Part shown: positions 40,563-52,852 of the stretch, in pieces | How the letters are laid out: the number at the start of each line of letters is the position of its first letter | How positions within the stretch are numbered: the first letter of the stretch is position 1 | NCBI GenBank assembly: GCA_965153355.1 | Contig: OZ231126.1 | Coordinates: 50,468,001-50,532,000 of the forward strand | Origin: Flaccisagitta enflata | Taxonomy: Eukaryota > Chaetognatha > Sagittoidea > Aphragmophora | Direction of reading: 5' to 3' | DNA: 64,000 nt | Notes under the pieces: generated by a model | The model's input: only the letters and a program-made list of their open reading frames with translations | The model's database searches: none | Told to the model about the DNA's origin: nothing | Translations under genes and position numbers: made by a program

Positions 40563-41527
40563 TACAGTGGGAACCCGATTTAACGACCTTGAAGGGACTG
40601 GAGAATTTTGGTCGCTAAATCCGAGTGTTGTTAAATCGAATTTATAATTTTAGATGCATGTAGTTAGTTTTGAAATAGACTTTCATATATTTGTATATGT
40701 TTTCACTATAGTTCTTAGTAACTGGCCTACAAACCATCACAGAAGCTATAAGATAGCCTCTTTTAGTATTAGGATAGAATATTTGTATGTTAAAGAATAT
40801 CTCATGTAATGAAATTTATTTCAAATTGATTACAAACCTCTTCGTCCATGTTTTGTCATCATTTTTGTAAAATGTCTATGTTTGACCCTGAGTTTATTTT
40901 CATGGGCTGTCACTGTGCAAGCTTGCAACAAATAGATTGCCCAGATTTTTAGTCGTGGACACTTGACTCTAGATCTTGCTGTGTCAGTTCATCGGTCCGT
41001 TGGTCACGTTTTTGATTCGCGAGTGGTTTCCGCATCACCGCTCCTGCCCAACTGTTCGCGACTGGATTGTCGTGTATCTGGCCATGTTTACCTTCACTTT
41101 GCAAATTATCATCATAGACAAAGAAAAACTAAAAAAGAAAATGGAGAGAAGAGATGATGTCTTTATGCATATTTTTTCAGTTCTTGTTTCAAATATTTGT
41201 GTATTCATTTCTTATCTATTTCTTTTTTGTATTTCTTCTATAAATGTATTCAAGTATACAGGTATTAGGACCTATAAATATCAAAATCAAAATTTTAGTT
41301 TACAAAAATAATCAATAAAATGGTTTATGTCAATAAATCAGGTTAAGGTCATTCATGGGACTTAGAAATAGCGACTTTAAATCAGGTTTGGATGTTAAAT
41401 CAGGTGTTGTTAAATCGAGTAAAATTAACATTACAAAAGCCTGTAAAAATTTGGGACTAAAGAAACTTGGCTGTTAAATCCGAAAATGTTGTTAAATCAG
41501 GTGACGAAAATGCGGTAGTCCACTGTA
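40563..41527. mobile_element. TA-flanked pogo-like nonautonomous element (CAGTGG ends)
   Basis: TA|CAGTGGGAACCCGATTTAAC left and CCACTG|TA right. GTTAAATC words recur near both ends. A related copy is at 57484-58209. A family H copy (40945-41089) is inserted inside. CAGT.GAACCC-type ends with a TA target are usual for pogo/Tigger-like elements. No transposase. Confidence 0.85.
40945..41089 (+). repeat. Family H repeat, type I, nested
   Basis: AGTCGTGGACACTTGACTCT head, 3' arm GTTCGCGACT, end TTGTCGTGTATCTGGCCATGTTT. Nested in the pogo-like element. Confidence 0.87.
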
Positions 41528-41539
41528 GTAGCAAAAGCA

Positions 41540-42412
41540 TTAGATGGTCAGCGGTACCCGTTGCCCCTATGTGAATATATGTTGTGTGATGGTGAGAGGG
41601 GCAGCGGCCCTAAAGGGGCCGATGATCTATGTTTAGTAAGTTTTGAGGATCTAGGCTTGAAAGTGAGCATCAATAATGGGATTTGAGCCCCAAGGCGGTG
41701 AATTGAGCCTTAAGGCTGTTATCTGAGCCTCGAGGCTGTGATTTGAGCCTCGAGGCTGTGATTTGAGCTTGGAGGCTGTGATTTGAGCCTCGAGGCTGTG
41801 ATTTGAGTCTCGAGGCTTTGATTTGAGCTTTGAGGCTGTGATTTGAGCCTCGAGGCTGGAATTTGAGGCTTGAGGTTGGGATTGAGGCTTGAGGTTGGGA
41901 TTAAGGCTTGAGGTTGGGATTTGAGCCTTGAGGTTGGAGTGTGAGCCTCGAGGATGGGATTTGAGCCTTGAGGCTGGAATTTGAGCCTTGAGGCTGGAAT
42001 TTGTGCCTTGAGGCTGGAATTTGAGCCTTGAGGCTGGAATTTGAGCCTTGAGGTCAAGATTTGAGCCTCAAGGCTGATATTTGAGCCTTGAGGCTGGGAT
42101 TTGAGCCTCGATGTTGGGATTTGAGCCTCAAGGCTGGGATTTGAGCCTCTGAGCTTGGATTTGAACTTTGAGGTGGGGATTTGAGCTTCAAGGCTAGGAT
42201 TTGGGCCTTGAGGCTAGAATTTGGGCTTCGAGACTAGGATTTGGGCCTCAAGGTTTGGATTTGAGCCTCAACGCTAAAATATGAGCTTTGAAGGGGGTGG
42301 ACGGAGGAGGAGAAGAAGAAGAAGAAGGAGAAATTTCTCATGTGTGAAAGCATAGGTCATCGGCCCCTTCGGGGCCGCTGCCCAAAAGGGGACCGACCGA
42401 CCGACCAACCGA
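41540..42412. repeat. Family C capped tandem-repeat element (longest array)
   Basis: Left end GGTCAGCGGTACCCGTTGCC and GGGGCAGCGGCCCTAAAGGG, then about 28 units of 19-21 bp (GAGGCTGGGATTTGAGCCTC and variants), then TCGGCCCCTTCGGGGCCGCT. Many units are also read as imperfect inverted repeats. Confidence 0.9.
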
Positions 42413-42452
42413 CCAACAAAGCGGGGTGTAGAGTCGCCTAGCACGCGACTAG
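42391..42452 (-). repeat. Family H repeat, 5' fragment
   Basis: (GACCGACC)n, then GCGGGGTGTAGAGTCGCCTA and GCACGCGACT; abuts the family C right cap. Confidence 0.8.
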
Positions 42453-43353
42453 AAATGACCAGATTGACCTCTGATATGATAGAGCAGACTGACCAACCGA
42501 CCAATTGGCAACTGTTTACTCATCATTGTCCCAACTAGCTGGAAGCTTCAATTTTGCGCGGCAGTCTCAGAGTAAGATGGCGTGTAAAGCACAAGAGAAT
42601 CTCTCTGTCAGTCTGACATACGTTCATCCAACCGTCCCTCCCCCTTGGGTTTTATCGTACTTTATATCTTTCGAGAATGCTGCGTCAATGATTAGTGATT
42701 AGTAAAGAGGTGTTACCAACACATTTGCCGGGTACAAAATTGTGAATATGAAATCTAAATAAATTTGATGGTACCTTTAAAAGCTCCTTGCTCTTTGCTC
42801 TTTGCTCTTTGTTTGGTCACGAAATGTCATAGGAAATAAAATTTCTGTTAAGGACATCTCCTACTAGCGCTGATTCTCAGTTCTTAACAGATCGACTTTT
42901 TTTTAGCAACATAGAAACACGGTGACACTGTTCTTTTTTTTTTTTTTTTTTTTTGGAAAAAAGGCAATTAATGCAAAAATCATTTTTTTGGGTAAAATAT
43001 GGAATGAAAAATTATAGCCTAAGGCAGAGTGCTTCATCTCCTGTTAATTTTTTTTTCTTTTTGCATTAATTTGGTTTGACTTGATTTTTTTTTACCACCT
43101 CCAGCTCTTAACGACTTTTTCTGTAATAAATCATTTGCTCATCCTTTAAAGTTAGATATGATTACATAAACATATCAGCCCATTCTTCTTTCTTTCTTTC
43201 TTTCTTTCTTCTCAGTTTTAATGAAAATGTGTTCATAACATTATTTTTCTCTCTTATTTTTCTCTCGTAGACTTTTGGTCCACTTAACTGATTTGCTTTG
43301 GTTCCAGTTTTTTTCGTCAAAATTCTAGATCCAGAAACCTCGGTTTTTTTTCT
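42453..43353. other. No gene recognised
   Basis: AT-rich; a poly-T run at about 42931-42954, CTTTGCT triplication at 42787-42810 and (TTTC)n at 43188-43210. Confidence 0.5.
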
Positions 43354-43473
43354 TTTTAGGTGCGACAAAGCACCTCTATAACTGGCTGTGTCCGTCTGTC
43401 TGTTGGTTGGTCGGTAACGCATTCGTTCGACGATCCACACGTCGCACCTACTGGCCTACTTGACCTTGTTTCT
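43354..43473 (+). repeat. Family H repeat, type III
   Basis: Head AGGTGCGACAAAGCACCTCT; 3' arm GTCGCACCT is the exact complement of AGGTGCGAC; end GGCCTACTTGACCTTGTTT. Confidence 0.9.
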
Positions 43474-43956
43474 ATCTGCGTCCACGCGAACACACAATGT
43501 TTTCGTCGGTTAGATGGTCTGTCCCAAACGATGTAGCAGATGAGATGAATTTCCATTCGAAGGTACAATTATGCATCCGTTCCCAGCTAGCAAAAGTGAT
43601 CTTCAGCGGGCTGATTCGGGTTCCCGATGAGATCCAAAGTGGTTCACTGAAACTGGATAGCTAACTGCTGAGAATACATAAAATTCCTTGAGGTCTTCAT
43701 AAGAACTAGAAATAAATTATTCTACTAAATCTTAAATTTCATGAAAAAATAGTTAATAATTCTAACGTTTTCCTGCTTCGCGGAGTTCTGACTAGGCCGC
43801 TTTACTTCAGTAATCACTAATCACTATTCTCAGTGTCTATCATCTACATATCTGAGACCAATTTAAGTCTGCCCTACAGCTATATGGACAAAGTGCAATT
43901 CTAAGTTGTCGCAAATCCCTACAAATTATCACGCATGCTGGCCTTCCTGGCTTTGC
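43474..43956. other. No gene recognised
   Basis: Ordinary intron sequence, no repeat family identified. Confidence 0.5.
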
Positions 43957-44124
43957 TTTTTAGGCGCGGACAAGCGATTCTCTAAGAGGCTTTGTCCGTC
44001 CGTCGGTTGGTTGGTCGGTCGGTTGGGCCGTAGAGGTGATCGAGTTGAGAAAAAGCGAAAATTTGCATTTCCGCCTCTGCCCACCCGTCCGCGACTGGTA
44101 TTGGCCGTGTATCCGGCCTTGTTT
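43957..44124 (+). repeat. Family H repeat, type I
   Basis: Head AGGCGCGGACAAGCGATTCT, GTGATCGAGTTGAGAAAAAG, partner GTCCGCG, end GGCCGTGTATCCGGCCTTGTTT. Confidence 0.9.
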
Positions 44125-44229
44125 TCCACCTACTTCCTCGACTTTTTCTTTTGAGTTCCCAACTTAAGTCACTAAAGTTATCAAGGAAAAAAACATTTGG
44201 GTGTTTTGCCTCACGATTACTCACACAAT

Positions 44230-44639
<410 letters not shown>

Positions 44640-44665
44640 TTCCCCTTTCCTGTCTTTTCACACAG

Positions 44666-44877
44666 CGGAACTTTGCCTTCAGCGTCTTCATGTTTTGGCG
44701 CCAAAGGAAAAATTCATCAAAGAAAATTTTGAAATCGTGAAAAGAAAAAGAAAAGAAATCGAAGTCTTGATGAAACGAGAGGCCGTCCAAGGAGGGCGAA
44801 GGAAGGATGAGAAGAAAAAAGAGGAAAAGGAGATGAAGGAGAAGAAGAAGATGAAAGGAGAGAAGAAGATGAAATAG
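44666..44877 (+). CDS. TMTC3-like, last exon
   Basis: Acceptor tcacacag; phase 1 G joins CG to make Ala (LHRAELCLQRLHVLAPKEKF). IKENFEIVKRKRKEIE aligns with the end of the vertebrate TMTC3 TPR array (ERCL..TLALAPHE). A Lys/Glu-rich tail follows (RRKDEKKKEEKEMKEKKK) and a TAG stop, with final residues KKMK. With this exon the nine visible exons total 1829 nt and stay in one frame to the stop. Vertebrate TMTC3 has a longer, also Lys-rich, tail. Confidence 0.88.
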
Positions 44878-44959
44878 GAGAAGACGATAAAAGAGGAGAA
44901 GAAGATGAAGATGGAAGGTGGAAAAGGAAGAAGCGTGAAAGGATCAAGGAGGAAGATGA

Positions 44960-44965
44960 AATAAA
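44960..44965 (+). promoter_or_regulatory. Candidate polyadenylation signal of TMTC3-like gene
   Basis: AATAAA 82 nt after the stop in A/G-rich sequence; no downstream GU-rich element confirmed. Confidence 0.4.
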
Positions 44966-44969
44966 AACA

Positions 44970-45640
44970 AGTCTAAGACAGAAATCCAGGGAGGAAAGAA
45001 AACTGGCAAAAAAAAAACTCAAGAAAGAAATTGAGGAGGAGATCGAATTAGAGAGAAGGGCGAAGAGAAGGGGAGCGGGGAAAGGGGCAAAGAAGGTGGA
45101 TTTGAAGAAGTTGAAGGGAACCTCAACTGAATTAAAGCATTTCCTAAATGGAGGTTAACTTGGACACGACGAGCGAATGAAAACGAGGTTAAAACGTCAA
45201 AAGGAAAGACATTTTTTGTGACATTTCTTTTTGGAAAGAAAGTTGAAATGTCATTGAAATCGAAAGTTGATAAAGTTGAGGAGACGAGGACGAGGGTGAC
45301 ATCTTGAGATGAGATCAATCAGTGGTCGCGGTTGTAGGTGAGAGAGAGAGAGAGAGAGAAAGAGGGGGAGGAAAAAGAGAGAGAGACACGATCATCGATC
45401 AAAGTTGGTGTGAAGAAGTGGAAGGAGAAGAAGCGTGAAGAGGAAATTGAAGAATTGCGAAGTCTGCAGACGAACGTCTCGCGAAAAGAAAACCTTTCAC
45501 GATAATTACTAGATTAAAAGGTAAGAAATAATTCATTCCTTATTGAAAATTTGCATGAGAAAATTCTGATCATCCATTCTTCAATGAAGTATGAATCTAA
45601 GTTCCACCAATGAAACGCAAAAGATAGCCTCTTTGTTACA
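44970..45640. other. Purine-rich flank, no gene
   Basis: GAGGAGAAG-rich sequence following the TMTC3 stop, with (GA)n at 45341-45360. Ser/Leu frames on the other strand are compositional. Confidence 0.5.
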
Positions 45641-45824
45641 GGCTTAAATTTCTAATGCCGGGCTCAGAATTTGATTGAAATTCTTCCAGACAAATATGCT
45701 TTTAATTATAGTTCCTTTACTGCTCTCGGATGTTTGCGCACCCTCGCTGCCACTCACTTTCTGTCACGTGGTCTCCCTTCATCCCTCCTCTTCCACCTTC
45801 CCTGAAATGTCAGAATTTAAAAAG

Positions 45825-45905
45825 GAACGACTAACCAGGCTCGAACTCGCGACTGCAAAGTCTGAAGTTCAGCAACTTAACCAACAGGCCATGAAGCCAT
45901 TCTGC
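45825..45905 (-). other. tRNA-like SINE head (copy 2)
   Basis: On the minus strand TGGCCTGTTGGTTAAGTTG (A-box like) and GCGAGTTCGAGCCTGG (B box) at tRNA spacing; better preserved than copy 1. Confidence 0.6.
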
Positions 45906-46321
45906 TTGCTGCTGAAAATAAAGTTAAGCAATCATTAATGAATCGAGCAAATGCTCCCACGCACAAATCGAATCGTGAATTGAAATCATCGTGACTTATC
46001 TTTTCTGATTTTTGAAATGCCATAACTCAGAGACGAATCAACGGATTGGCTTGATTTTTTGTGTGGTAATGTCAAATGACCATGTCTACTACTGTATTAA
46101 GTTTCAGGAATTTTTGAGAAGTAAACCCACGCCAACCAGCCTACCTGCCTGAAAATTTCAAGCAAATACAGCTTAAAAAATGTTCGATGAAAATTTCAGA
46201 AACTTTGCATGAATGATCATCCAACCCCTTGATGTATACTGAGTAAGTTGAACAGCAATCACGTAATTACTTTTACTGCAATCGCATAGAACATTTTTCT
46301 TACATATCAAAAATCAAAACG

Positions 46322-46572
46322 TTTTAAGTTGCGCACAAACAACTCTGTTTGTCTGTTATCTGTCTGCCAGTCTGTTCATGAACGGAGCAAGCGGAGCGAT
46401 TGTAGCAAAGCGGAGCGCTGTGTCGCGATGCAAATGACCAAGTGGTGTGTTAAAAACGCGATTGTCTCGAGTAGGAATAGACCCGGAGCTTGGGTTTGGG
46501 AAGGGTATGGATTACGTTGATATGCCCCTGCCCACCTGTCTGCCTCAATATTGTGGACCCACGTCACTTGTT
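46322..46572 (+). repeat. Family H repeat, type II (divergent)
   Basis: AAGTTGCGCACAAACAACTC head, GCCCCTGCCCACCTGTCTGC, end ATTGTGGACCCACGTCACTTGTT. The middle holds GCGGAGCG words. Confidence 0.75.
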
Positions 46573-46849
46573 ATATAACGGCTACATGTAACACATTTCA
46601 GCCATACGTGATGCGTTTTGGCCAAATGTGACATAACACAGCCGCACCAAGGGCGTGTTTCTAGTGATGACAATTATCGCGTTAAATCCTCTTATGCGCG
46701 ATTACAGCGTGATCACATTTTCATGAATTTCAATCGTCCAAAGGAGTGAATGAAGTGTGTCAGAGAGCCCGTGAATGGAACGAGTGAGCGTAGCAAAATG
46801 GAGCGCTGCGGAGCGCTGCGGAGCAAGTGAGCAGAGTGAGTAAAAAATT

Positions 46850-46897
46850 TGTTGGTCCCTTGCTATCCATTGGAGCGAGATTCAACTGTATTTGAAG
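46850..46897 (-). mobile_element. Pogo-like TIR end fragment
   Basis: GGTCCCTTGCTATCCATTGG and GCGAGATTCAACTGTA resemble the right end of the MITE at 59330. Confidence 0.55.
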
Positions 46898-47319
46898 ATG
46901 CATCTACAGCTGTCAGGCATTGTGATGCATCCCTGTCTCAGCGTTGGGTGCTCCACGAATCAAAAGTAAGGAATTTCATTATATCTGTTTTAATCATAAA
47001 TATGATGATCAATTTGATTTTATTATAATAAAAGTTATATCTCTTATATTTTTTGTTTTTTTATAAAAACCTGATTTGTATTATACAGTGTAATCAATCA
47101 ACCAACTGATATTTTTAAAAATAATTAATATCAATTTACTTTTATAATTAGTTTATCTACATTTCATGTAAACTCTTCTATAGCAAGTGTTTTAACATTA
47201 AAGTTATTCTTTTTTAATACCTTGATTTTTTTAAACCAACACACTTTAAATCTAAATCAATACAAAACATATTCCTAACTTATGCCTTGTGAAGCACCCA
47301 AAAACCCCGGCTTATCTTG

Positions 47320-47480
47320 GCCTGATCAACCTAATACAGGTCTCACCAACCTATTCCTAGCCTCAGCGACCTGTTCCAACCTCGCCAACCTAATCTTGGC
47401 ATCACCGACCTAATCCTGACCTCACTGACCTAAACCTGGCCTCACCAACCTTTCCCAGCCTCACCCGCCTAGTACACGCC
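47320..47480. repeat. CCTAATCCTGGCCTCACCAA array (copy 2)
   Basis: About eight units; counterpart of 30240-30540. Confidence 0.78.
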
Positions 47481-47578
47481 TCAGTTCGGAGCAGTGATGA
47501 AGGATTGGCTAATGTGAAATTCAAAAAAAAAACCAAGTTTCCTTATTTTAACATCAATGTATGAAACACAAATGTAAC

Positions 47579-47668
47579 CTATGCCGGATCAACCTATAGG
47601 CTAAAAAAGCTATAGCTTAGGGCCCCGCGCCTCAGGGGGGCCCCGCGCCTGCTGCACCTACCCCTGGA

Positions 47669-47720
<52 letters not shown>

Positions 47721-48310
47721 AAATAAGTTGAGAATATCAGTATTACGTATTTTTGAGACAGAACAAACTTCAATCCTTTTTCCCAAACATTGAAATAGCG
47801 CTTCGCATCTACCTTTCTATGATGGTAACCAATTGCAGTGGTAACAATCTTTCTCCAAACTAAAACGCATAAAAAATGGATAACGCACATCTATCAGCCA
47901 AGATCGTTTGAACAATCTTACTCTTTTGTCTATCGAGCATGAACTTTTACAAAAAATCATTTTTGATGACATAATCGCAAAATTTGCAGCAAAAAAAGCC
48001 AGGAATGTTTGCTTTAAATTTTTCCACAGTGATATGCTTTACTGTAATGGAAATGTCATATTTTGTTGTTTCATTTATCTTAAGTTCTTCCAATATGTGA
48101 TATATTACTTTTAGGCAGACAGGAAGTTACACATGCTAGATAAAATTTTAATCAACTGGTTTTGAGTTTTTTGGTAATTGGGGGGTGGGCAAAGAGGGGG
48201 GTTAGCAGGGGGACTAAGAGGGGGGGTTAACAGGGGGTAAAAGGGGGGGGTTAGGGGGCCCCGCGCCTCTAGCCTAGCTTAGGGCCCCGCGTCTTGTTGA
48301 TCCGGCTTAG
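47579..48310. mobile_element. hAT-like element with 8-bp target duplication
   Basis: AATGTAAC flanks both sides (47571-47578 and 48311-48318). Ends CTATGCCGGATCAAC and GTTGATCCGGCTTAG match at 14 of 15 positions. Just inside both ends are GGGCCCCGCGCC blocks, and inside the right end are runs of six or more G separated by TTA/AAGA (48179-48262). A (GAAA)n tract is at 47670-47720. No transposase frame, so nonautonomous. Confidence 0.85.
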
Positions 48311-48379
48311 AATGTAACAATTATTTAAAAGGAACGAAATTGACTAAAAACAGGCAAATATCAAATTTCTAGTCTAGTC

Positions 48380-49010
48380 GATGCTCATTGCATTGTGGCT
48401 GTGTTCTTCTCCATCGTTGTTCTTATTCTCTATTGTCATTGTTCTTCTTCTTCATCCCAGTTCTTTTTCTGAAATGTTCCTCCCCATCGTCGTCGTTTTT
48501 CCTCTACTTCATCTTCATTATTCTTTTGCTTGATTGTCATTGTTTTTCCCCTTCATTGTTGTCATTCTTTTCTTTAATTGTCATGGTCTTTCTCCTTGAT
48601 TGTCATGTTTTCCCCATCATCATCCTTTGTTGTTTTTCTTCTCCTTCATCGTCGTTTTTCCTCTTCTTCATCCTTGTCGTTCATCTCCTTCATTGTTGTT
48701 GTTAGTCTCCGTCATTGTTGTTGTTCATCTCCTTCATTGTTGTCGTTCTTCTCCTTAATCGTCGTCATTCATCTCCTTCAGTGTCGTCGTTCTTCTCCGT
48801 CATTGTTGTTTCTTCTCCTTCATTGACTCATTTGTTCTTCTCTTTGTTATTTGTCATTCCTCTTTCATATGTCGTTTTCTCCCTTCATGCTTGCATTCGT
48901 TCTCCACAGCTAACCATACATTCGTTGTTCTCCTTCACATACGTCAACATTGTTCTCCTTCTTGTCGCCTGCGTTCTCTCCACCCTCATGTCTTTGTCGT
49001 TTTTATCTAA
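48380..49010. repeat. TCGTCGTTGTTCTT pyrimidine-rich array (copy 2)
   Basis: Longer counterpart of 30675-31090. Phe/Ser/Val frames are compositional. Confidence 0.8.
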
Positions 49011-49480
49011 TATGTTAAGACCTTTTTTAAGTGATGTCCATTTTGTTTATTTTTGAATATTTATTGGCTTTGAACTCTTGGAATTGTTAAAATATTTATC
49101 TCTGGATTTCACAGAATTCTCCGTTTATTAGTTAATGCAATGACATATGTTTGACGTTCTTCCTTGTAACTCGTGATAGGAATGAAATTATGAATAAAAA
49201 AAGAAAAAAATAGAAATTCCGATCCGATCCTTTACAGTAAAATGATGCTCGCGGATAAATGATTCATTTAAACCGACTTTCTCCAAGCCGGCAAAAATTT
49301 TGTGTGATGCTCTAGCTATCTACAAAAAAATGGATGTACTTTCTTGGTCCTGACCATTTTTCACTGCGCCTCCTAGGCGCACTGTGGATTAACGCTGACG
49401 AACCTGTGAATGTGTATGATGTTGGTCAATGTTTTTTTTTAATTGATGGTCTTAACGCGTCCTTGTCTTTCTCCGTTTAG

Positions 49481-49687
49481 GTCAAGCCATATCCCTCGGA
49501 ATCACTTGGATGCCTAATCTCGCACCGACGCGCCTTATCTTTCCTAGCGGCCATTTCCGAAAGTGAGCCTTGCATCTGGAGGAAACAAAAAAAAAAAGTC
49601 GAAACAAATGAACATCAACTTTCGGAAACCTTGGTCTCAATTGTAAATTGCGATGATAAAATTGATAGAAAAGCGAAAAGCGTTTGA
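49481..49687 (+). CDS. Possible terminal exon, unknown product
   Basis: After a pyrimidine tract and ctccgtttag, 69 codons stay open to TGA (VKPYPSESLGCLISHRRALS, then LAAISESEPCIWRKQ and a Lys-rich end). Base composition at the start is more gene-like than its surroundings. No domain recognised and no upstream exon found, so this may be chance. Confidence 0.25.
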   Translation, partial: VKPYPSESLGCLISHRRALSFLAAISESEPCIWRKQKKKVETNEHQLSETLVSIVNCDDKIDRKAKSV

Positions 49688-49812
49688 ATAGGGTGAGGGC
49701 TGGGATGAGGTCATGACGGCTAAAAATTCATATTTATCACTACCACGCATACCGCTGTCCCCTGGCGGCAATTATAGACGAAACGAAATACTCGATAGCG
49801 TAGCATACTTCT

Positions 49813-49814
<2 letters not shown>

Positions 49815-49905
<91 letters not shown>
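49815..49905. repeat. (CT)n microsatellite
   Basis: About 90 bp of CT. Confidence 0.97.
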
Positions 49906-50351
49906 TTCTTTTTCACCCCCTCTTACCCTATATCTCTTACCATAGAGAATGTAAATTCACTCACGTTATATCTTCTCTCGTACAACGTATAATTGTTATT
50001 GTTTCTTCAACTCGTTCTTTTTTTTTTTTTTTTTTTTTTGAATATTCTTTCCCTCGTCCTTTCTTACGAATATATTCCTCGAATCGTATACGTAAGTGAA
50101 TTCTGTTACAAAGTCTATGACGTTATTCTGTTCTTCGTATTAGAATACAAATTATCGAATGAAATCCTTTCAACATTGTCATTGAACATAGTGGTTACAA
50201 TCTGTTTGAAACTCATTAGTCATCTAGCTTAAATGATGCAGTTTATGAATCAGCTTTGAGCTAGTAATGTACAGTTGTGCTTCACTAAAGCGCATGTCAA
50301 GGGACTGGCAAAATTATGCTTTTTAGTAAAACTGCCTTTTATTACCTTTTT

Positions 50352-50520
50352 GCCGGATACGCGGCTACCAAAGTCGCGTGCAGTTTGGAAGGGGCAAGGT
50401 TGAAATAGGCCAACCAAGCGTTTTGGGCGGGAGCAGCGATGCTGAAAAAGCCCTAACCCTAACTGACATAGCTGACTGACATAGCTGACTGACATAGCGG
50501 TTTTTTGAGTCGCGTGCATA
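50352..50520 (-). repeat. Family H repeat, type I
   Basis: GCCGGATACGCGGCTACC with a perfect GCCG..CGGC hairpin, AAGTCGCGTGCAGTTTGG, three copies of TGACATAGCTGAC, and GAGTCGCGTGCA at the head; the return arm is lost. Confidence 0.82.
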
Positions 50521-50606
50521 TAAACGGCGATCATACACAATACACAACTCGCTTGTATTTCCCAAAAATCCCACTCTAGCTAAGAACTACCAGAAATAAA
50601 AAGTGC

Positions 50607-50728
50607 TTTTTAGGTGCGCCAACGCACCTCTATAACTGGCTGTGTCCGTCGGTCGGTTGGTCGGTCTGTAACGCATTCGTTCGACGATCCACACGGCGCA
50701 CCTTATCGGCCTACTTGGCCCCGTTCTT
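50607..50728 (+). repeat. Family H repeat, type III
   Basis: Head AGGTGCGCCAACGCACCTCT; 3' arm GGCGCACCT is the exact complement of AGGTGCGCC; end CGGCCTACTTGGCCCCGTT with GGCC..GGCC hairpin. Compared with 43354 one arm base has changed on both sides. Confidence 0.9.
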
Positions 50729-52640
50729 CCTACTCTTAGTTTTGGCAATTTATACTAGTAAACATTCTCTCACTTACAAGCTGCTACTCTTCCATTCTTG
50801 CTGGCAAGCTCAGGGCGAATGTCACAATCTCTTTTCGACGAGAGAACCCGACTCACCACCACGTTATCAGTGTTACCGCAATGTCTATTGCAATGTGACA
50901 AGTTTTTATAGTTGAATGACCTTCCTAACTACCTAGATTACCTTGCCAAACCATTTTTTGTGACTACCCCTACCCCCAGGGGTAGTAAAAATTAGGTCAA
51001 ATTGGCCACATTGGCATGTCCGGATTTTGTCCAGACAAGCAAATAACAAGCAAAACCTATCAAAGATAGATTATCTGATCATTTCTCAGCTTTTAATCAG
51101 TTATCATCATTCCGATGTGATGTACAAAAAATTTCATCCTACTGCGCAAATGCTAAGTTGTTCAAATATTGTATTATCATCAAATTTTAGACCTTCTGTT
51201 TGCTATTTCATGGCAAAATCTGAGTATGCGTTATCTTTTTTAAACCTAAATTCTCCAAAGTTAATCACTTTTCAGGTTTCTATCTTACAGGGGGACTATA
51301 AGGACACTACGCTCCAAATTTCAGCCTCCACTGTGACACCCCAATCCCGCATGTGTACCTTCTTTTGCAAAGCATGTTGTTGCACTTTAACTCTTCTGTC
51401 ACCTCATATCACACTAAGTCTATCACTGTCACATGAGCATTGATGAAATTTGGATAACACCTGAGAAAAGAGCATGAAATTTTGCATATACTGAAGATTT
51501 CAGGTCCTTCTCAGGCATTCAGCCATAATGAAATTTTCAATGTGATTGGTCAGTAAATTGTTGCAGAATAATCATAACTTCCAAGATGAATCTTCATGAA
51601 TTAATTTCTTTGTTATTGTGTATGCTGTGCACTTACATACAAATATGGTATCACAAAATAAATGTATCTTGCAGGGAAACCCTTTGAGAGAGACAAAAGA
51701 TTTTTTGCATGGATCAATACTGTACTGAAACTATTACGATTAAAGCATTTGGTGCATCTGGGACACATCTATCTTACCCAACCAGCCCAACCAGCCTACC
51801 ACCAAAAAAATTAAAAAACGGCATAACTTCTAAAGTGTTTGTCCGATTTGGCTGAAATTTTGCAGTGGTTCTTTCAGAGAATGCCTACATAAATTAATCG
51901 TTGCCGAAAGATTCTGTAAGTACTTGCTATTTGACCCATTCAAAAGAAAGCTGCTTATGAGAGGTACAAAAAAAATTGAAATCTGTTTTTTCAGCAGAAT
52001 CAGGTCTGATTAAATTCTTCGAACTGTGATTTAGTAAAATATTCCATTTTTTTTGTTGTGGACTTCAACAACTCAATTTTTGCTTATTTTCGATCATTTT
52101 ATTTGTTGCATTTAATAATTTACATGAAAATCAGGATCAGTAATAAAATTCAGTTTTTGAACCAAGTTCATATTGACATGAAAGCTATCTGATTATAGAT
52201 GTTTTGACAAATTTTATAATTTGAAATTGACCCTATTGTGGCCTCTAAAAGAGAGTTATGAAACAGCCTCAGTCTTATCTGCTCAAATATCATATTATAT
52301 TTTAAAGCTGATGTAACTTTTAATGTTTCTGAGTGGTGGCTATCAGGTGAACCTGCGGCTTTCTGAGGTCATGAAATGACTGAACTCCTCACCAAATACA
52401 AAATCAGAAAATCCAGAAAACTGTTTCTATTGTTTTAAAAAAGATGGAGTGGGTTTATAATTCTTTTATTCCCAACCTAACACCAATAAAACCAAAGGGC
52501 ACCTACTTCTGTCCTAGTATCTATCCCTACTCTCCAGACCCTCACATATGTACTACTCGATCTGCTTTGTTATAGGTCAGCCATAAAAGCAAACCAAAGC
52601 TTAGGACGTCTTGTACCAAAAGCTGAAATAATGAATTAGA
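50729..52640. other. No gene recognised
   Basis: AT-rich region with words common to diverged repeats (for example CATAACTTCTAAAGTGTTTG near 51821), but no firm element borders, exons or RNA genes seen. Confidence 0.5.
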
Positions 52641-52719
52641 AAATCTATACTTCTATGGCAGGCATACACAGAAATCAGGTGTGCTCTGACGGTGCTCAAC
52701 TGAATTCAAAGAGAGCAAT

Positions 52720-52852
52720 GGCAACAACAATGCAGCAACAACGGCAACGCCTTAGCAGCAGCAACAGCAGCAGCAACAACAACAACAACAACAACAATAA
52801 CAATAACAACAACAACAGTAACAACAATAACAATAACAACAACAACCGTGGC
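52720..52852. repeat. (CAA)n/(CAG)n tract
   Basis: Interrupted CAACAACAATAACAAC with CAGCAGC; may be a SINE tail. Asn/Leu frames are artefacts. Confidence 0.93.

Larger units (their letters stand above)
45655..49310 (+). repeat. Composite repeat block, copy 2
   Basis: Second copy of the 28178-31865 block in the same orientation and landmark order. It carries its own family H copy (46322) and an extra hAT-like insertion (47579-48310) absent from copy 1, giving an empty-site comparison. Confidence 0.75.
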
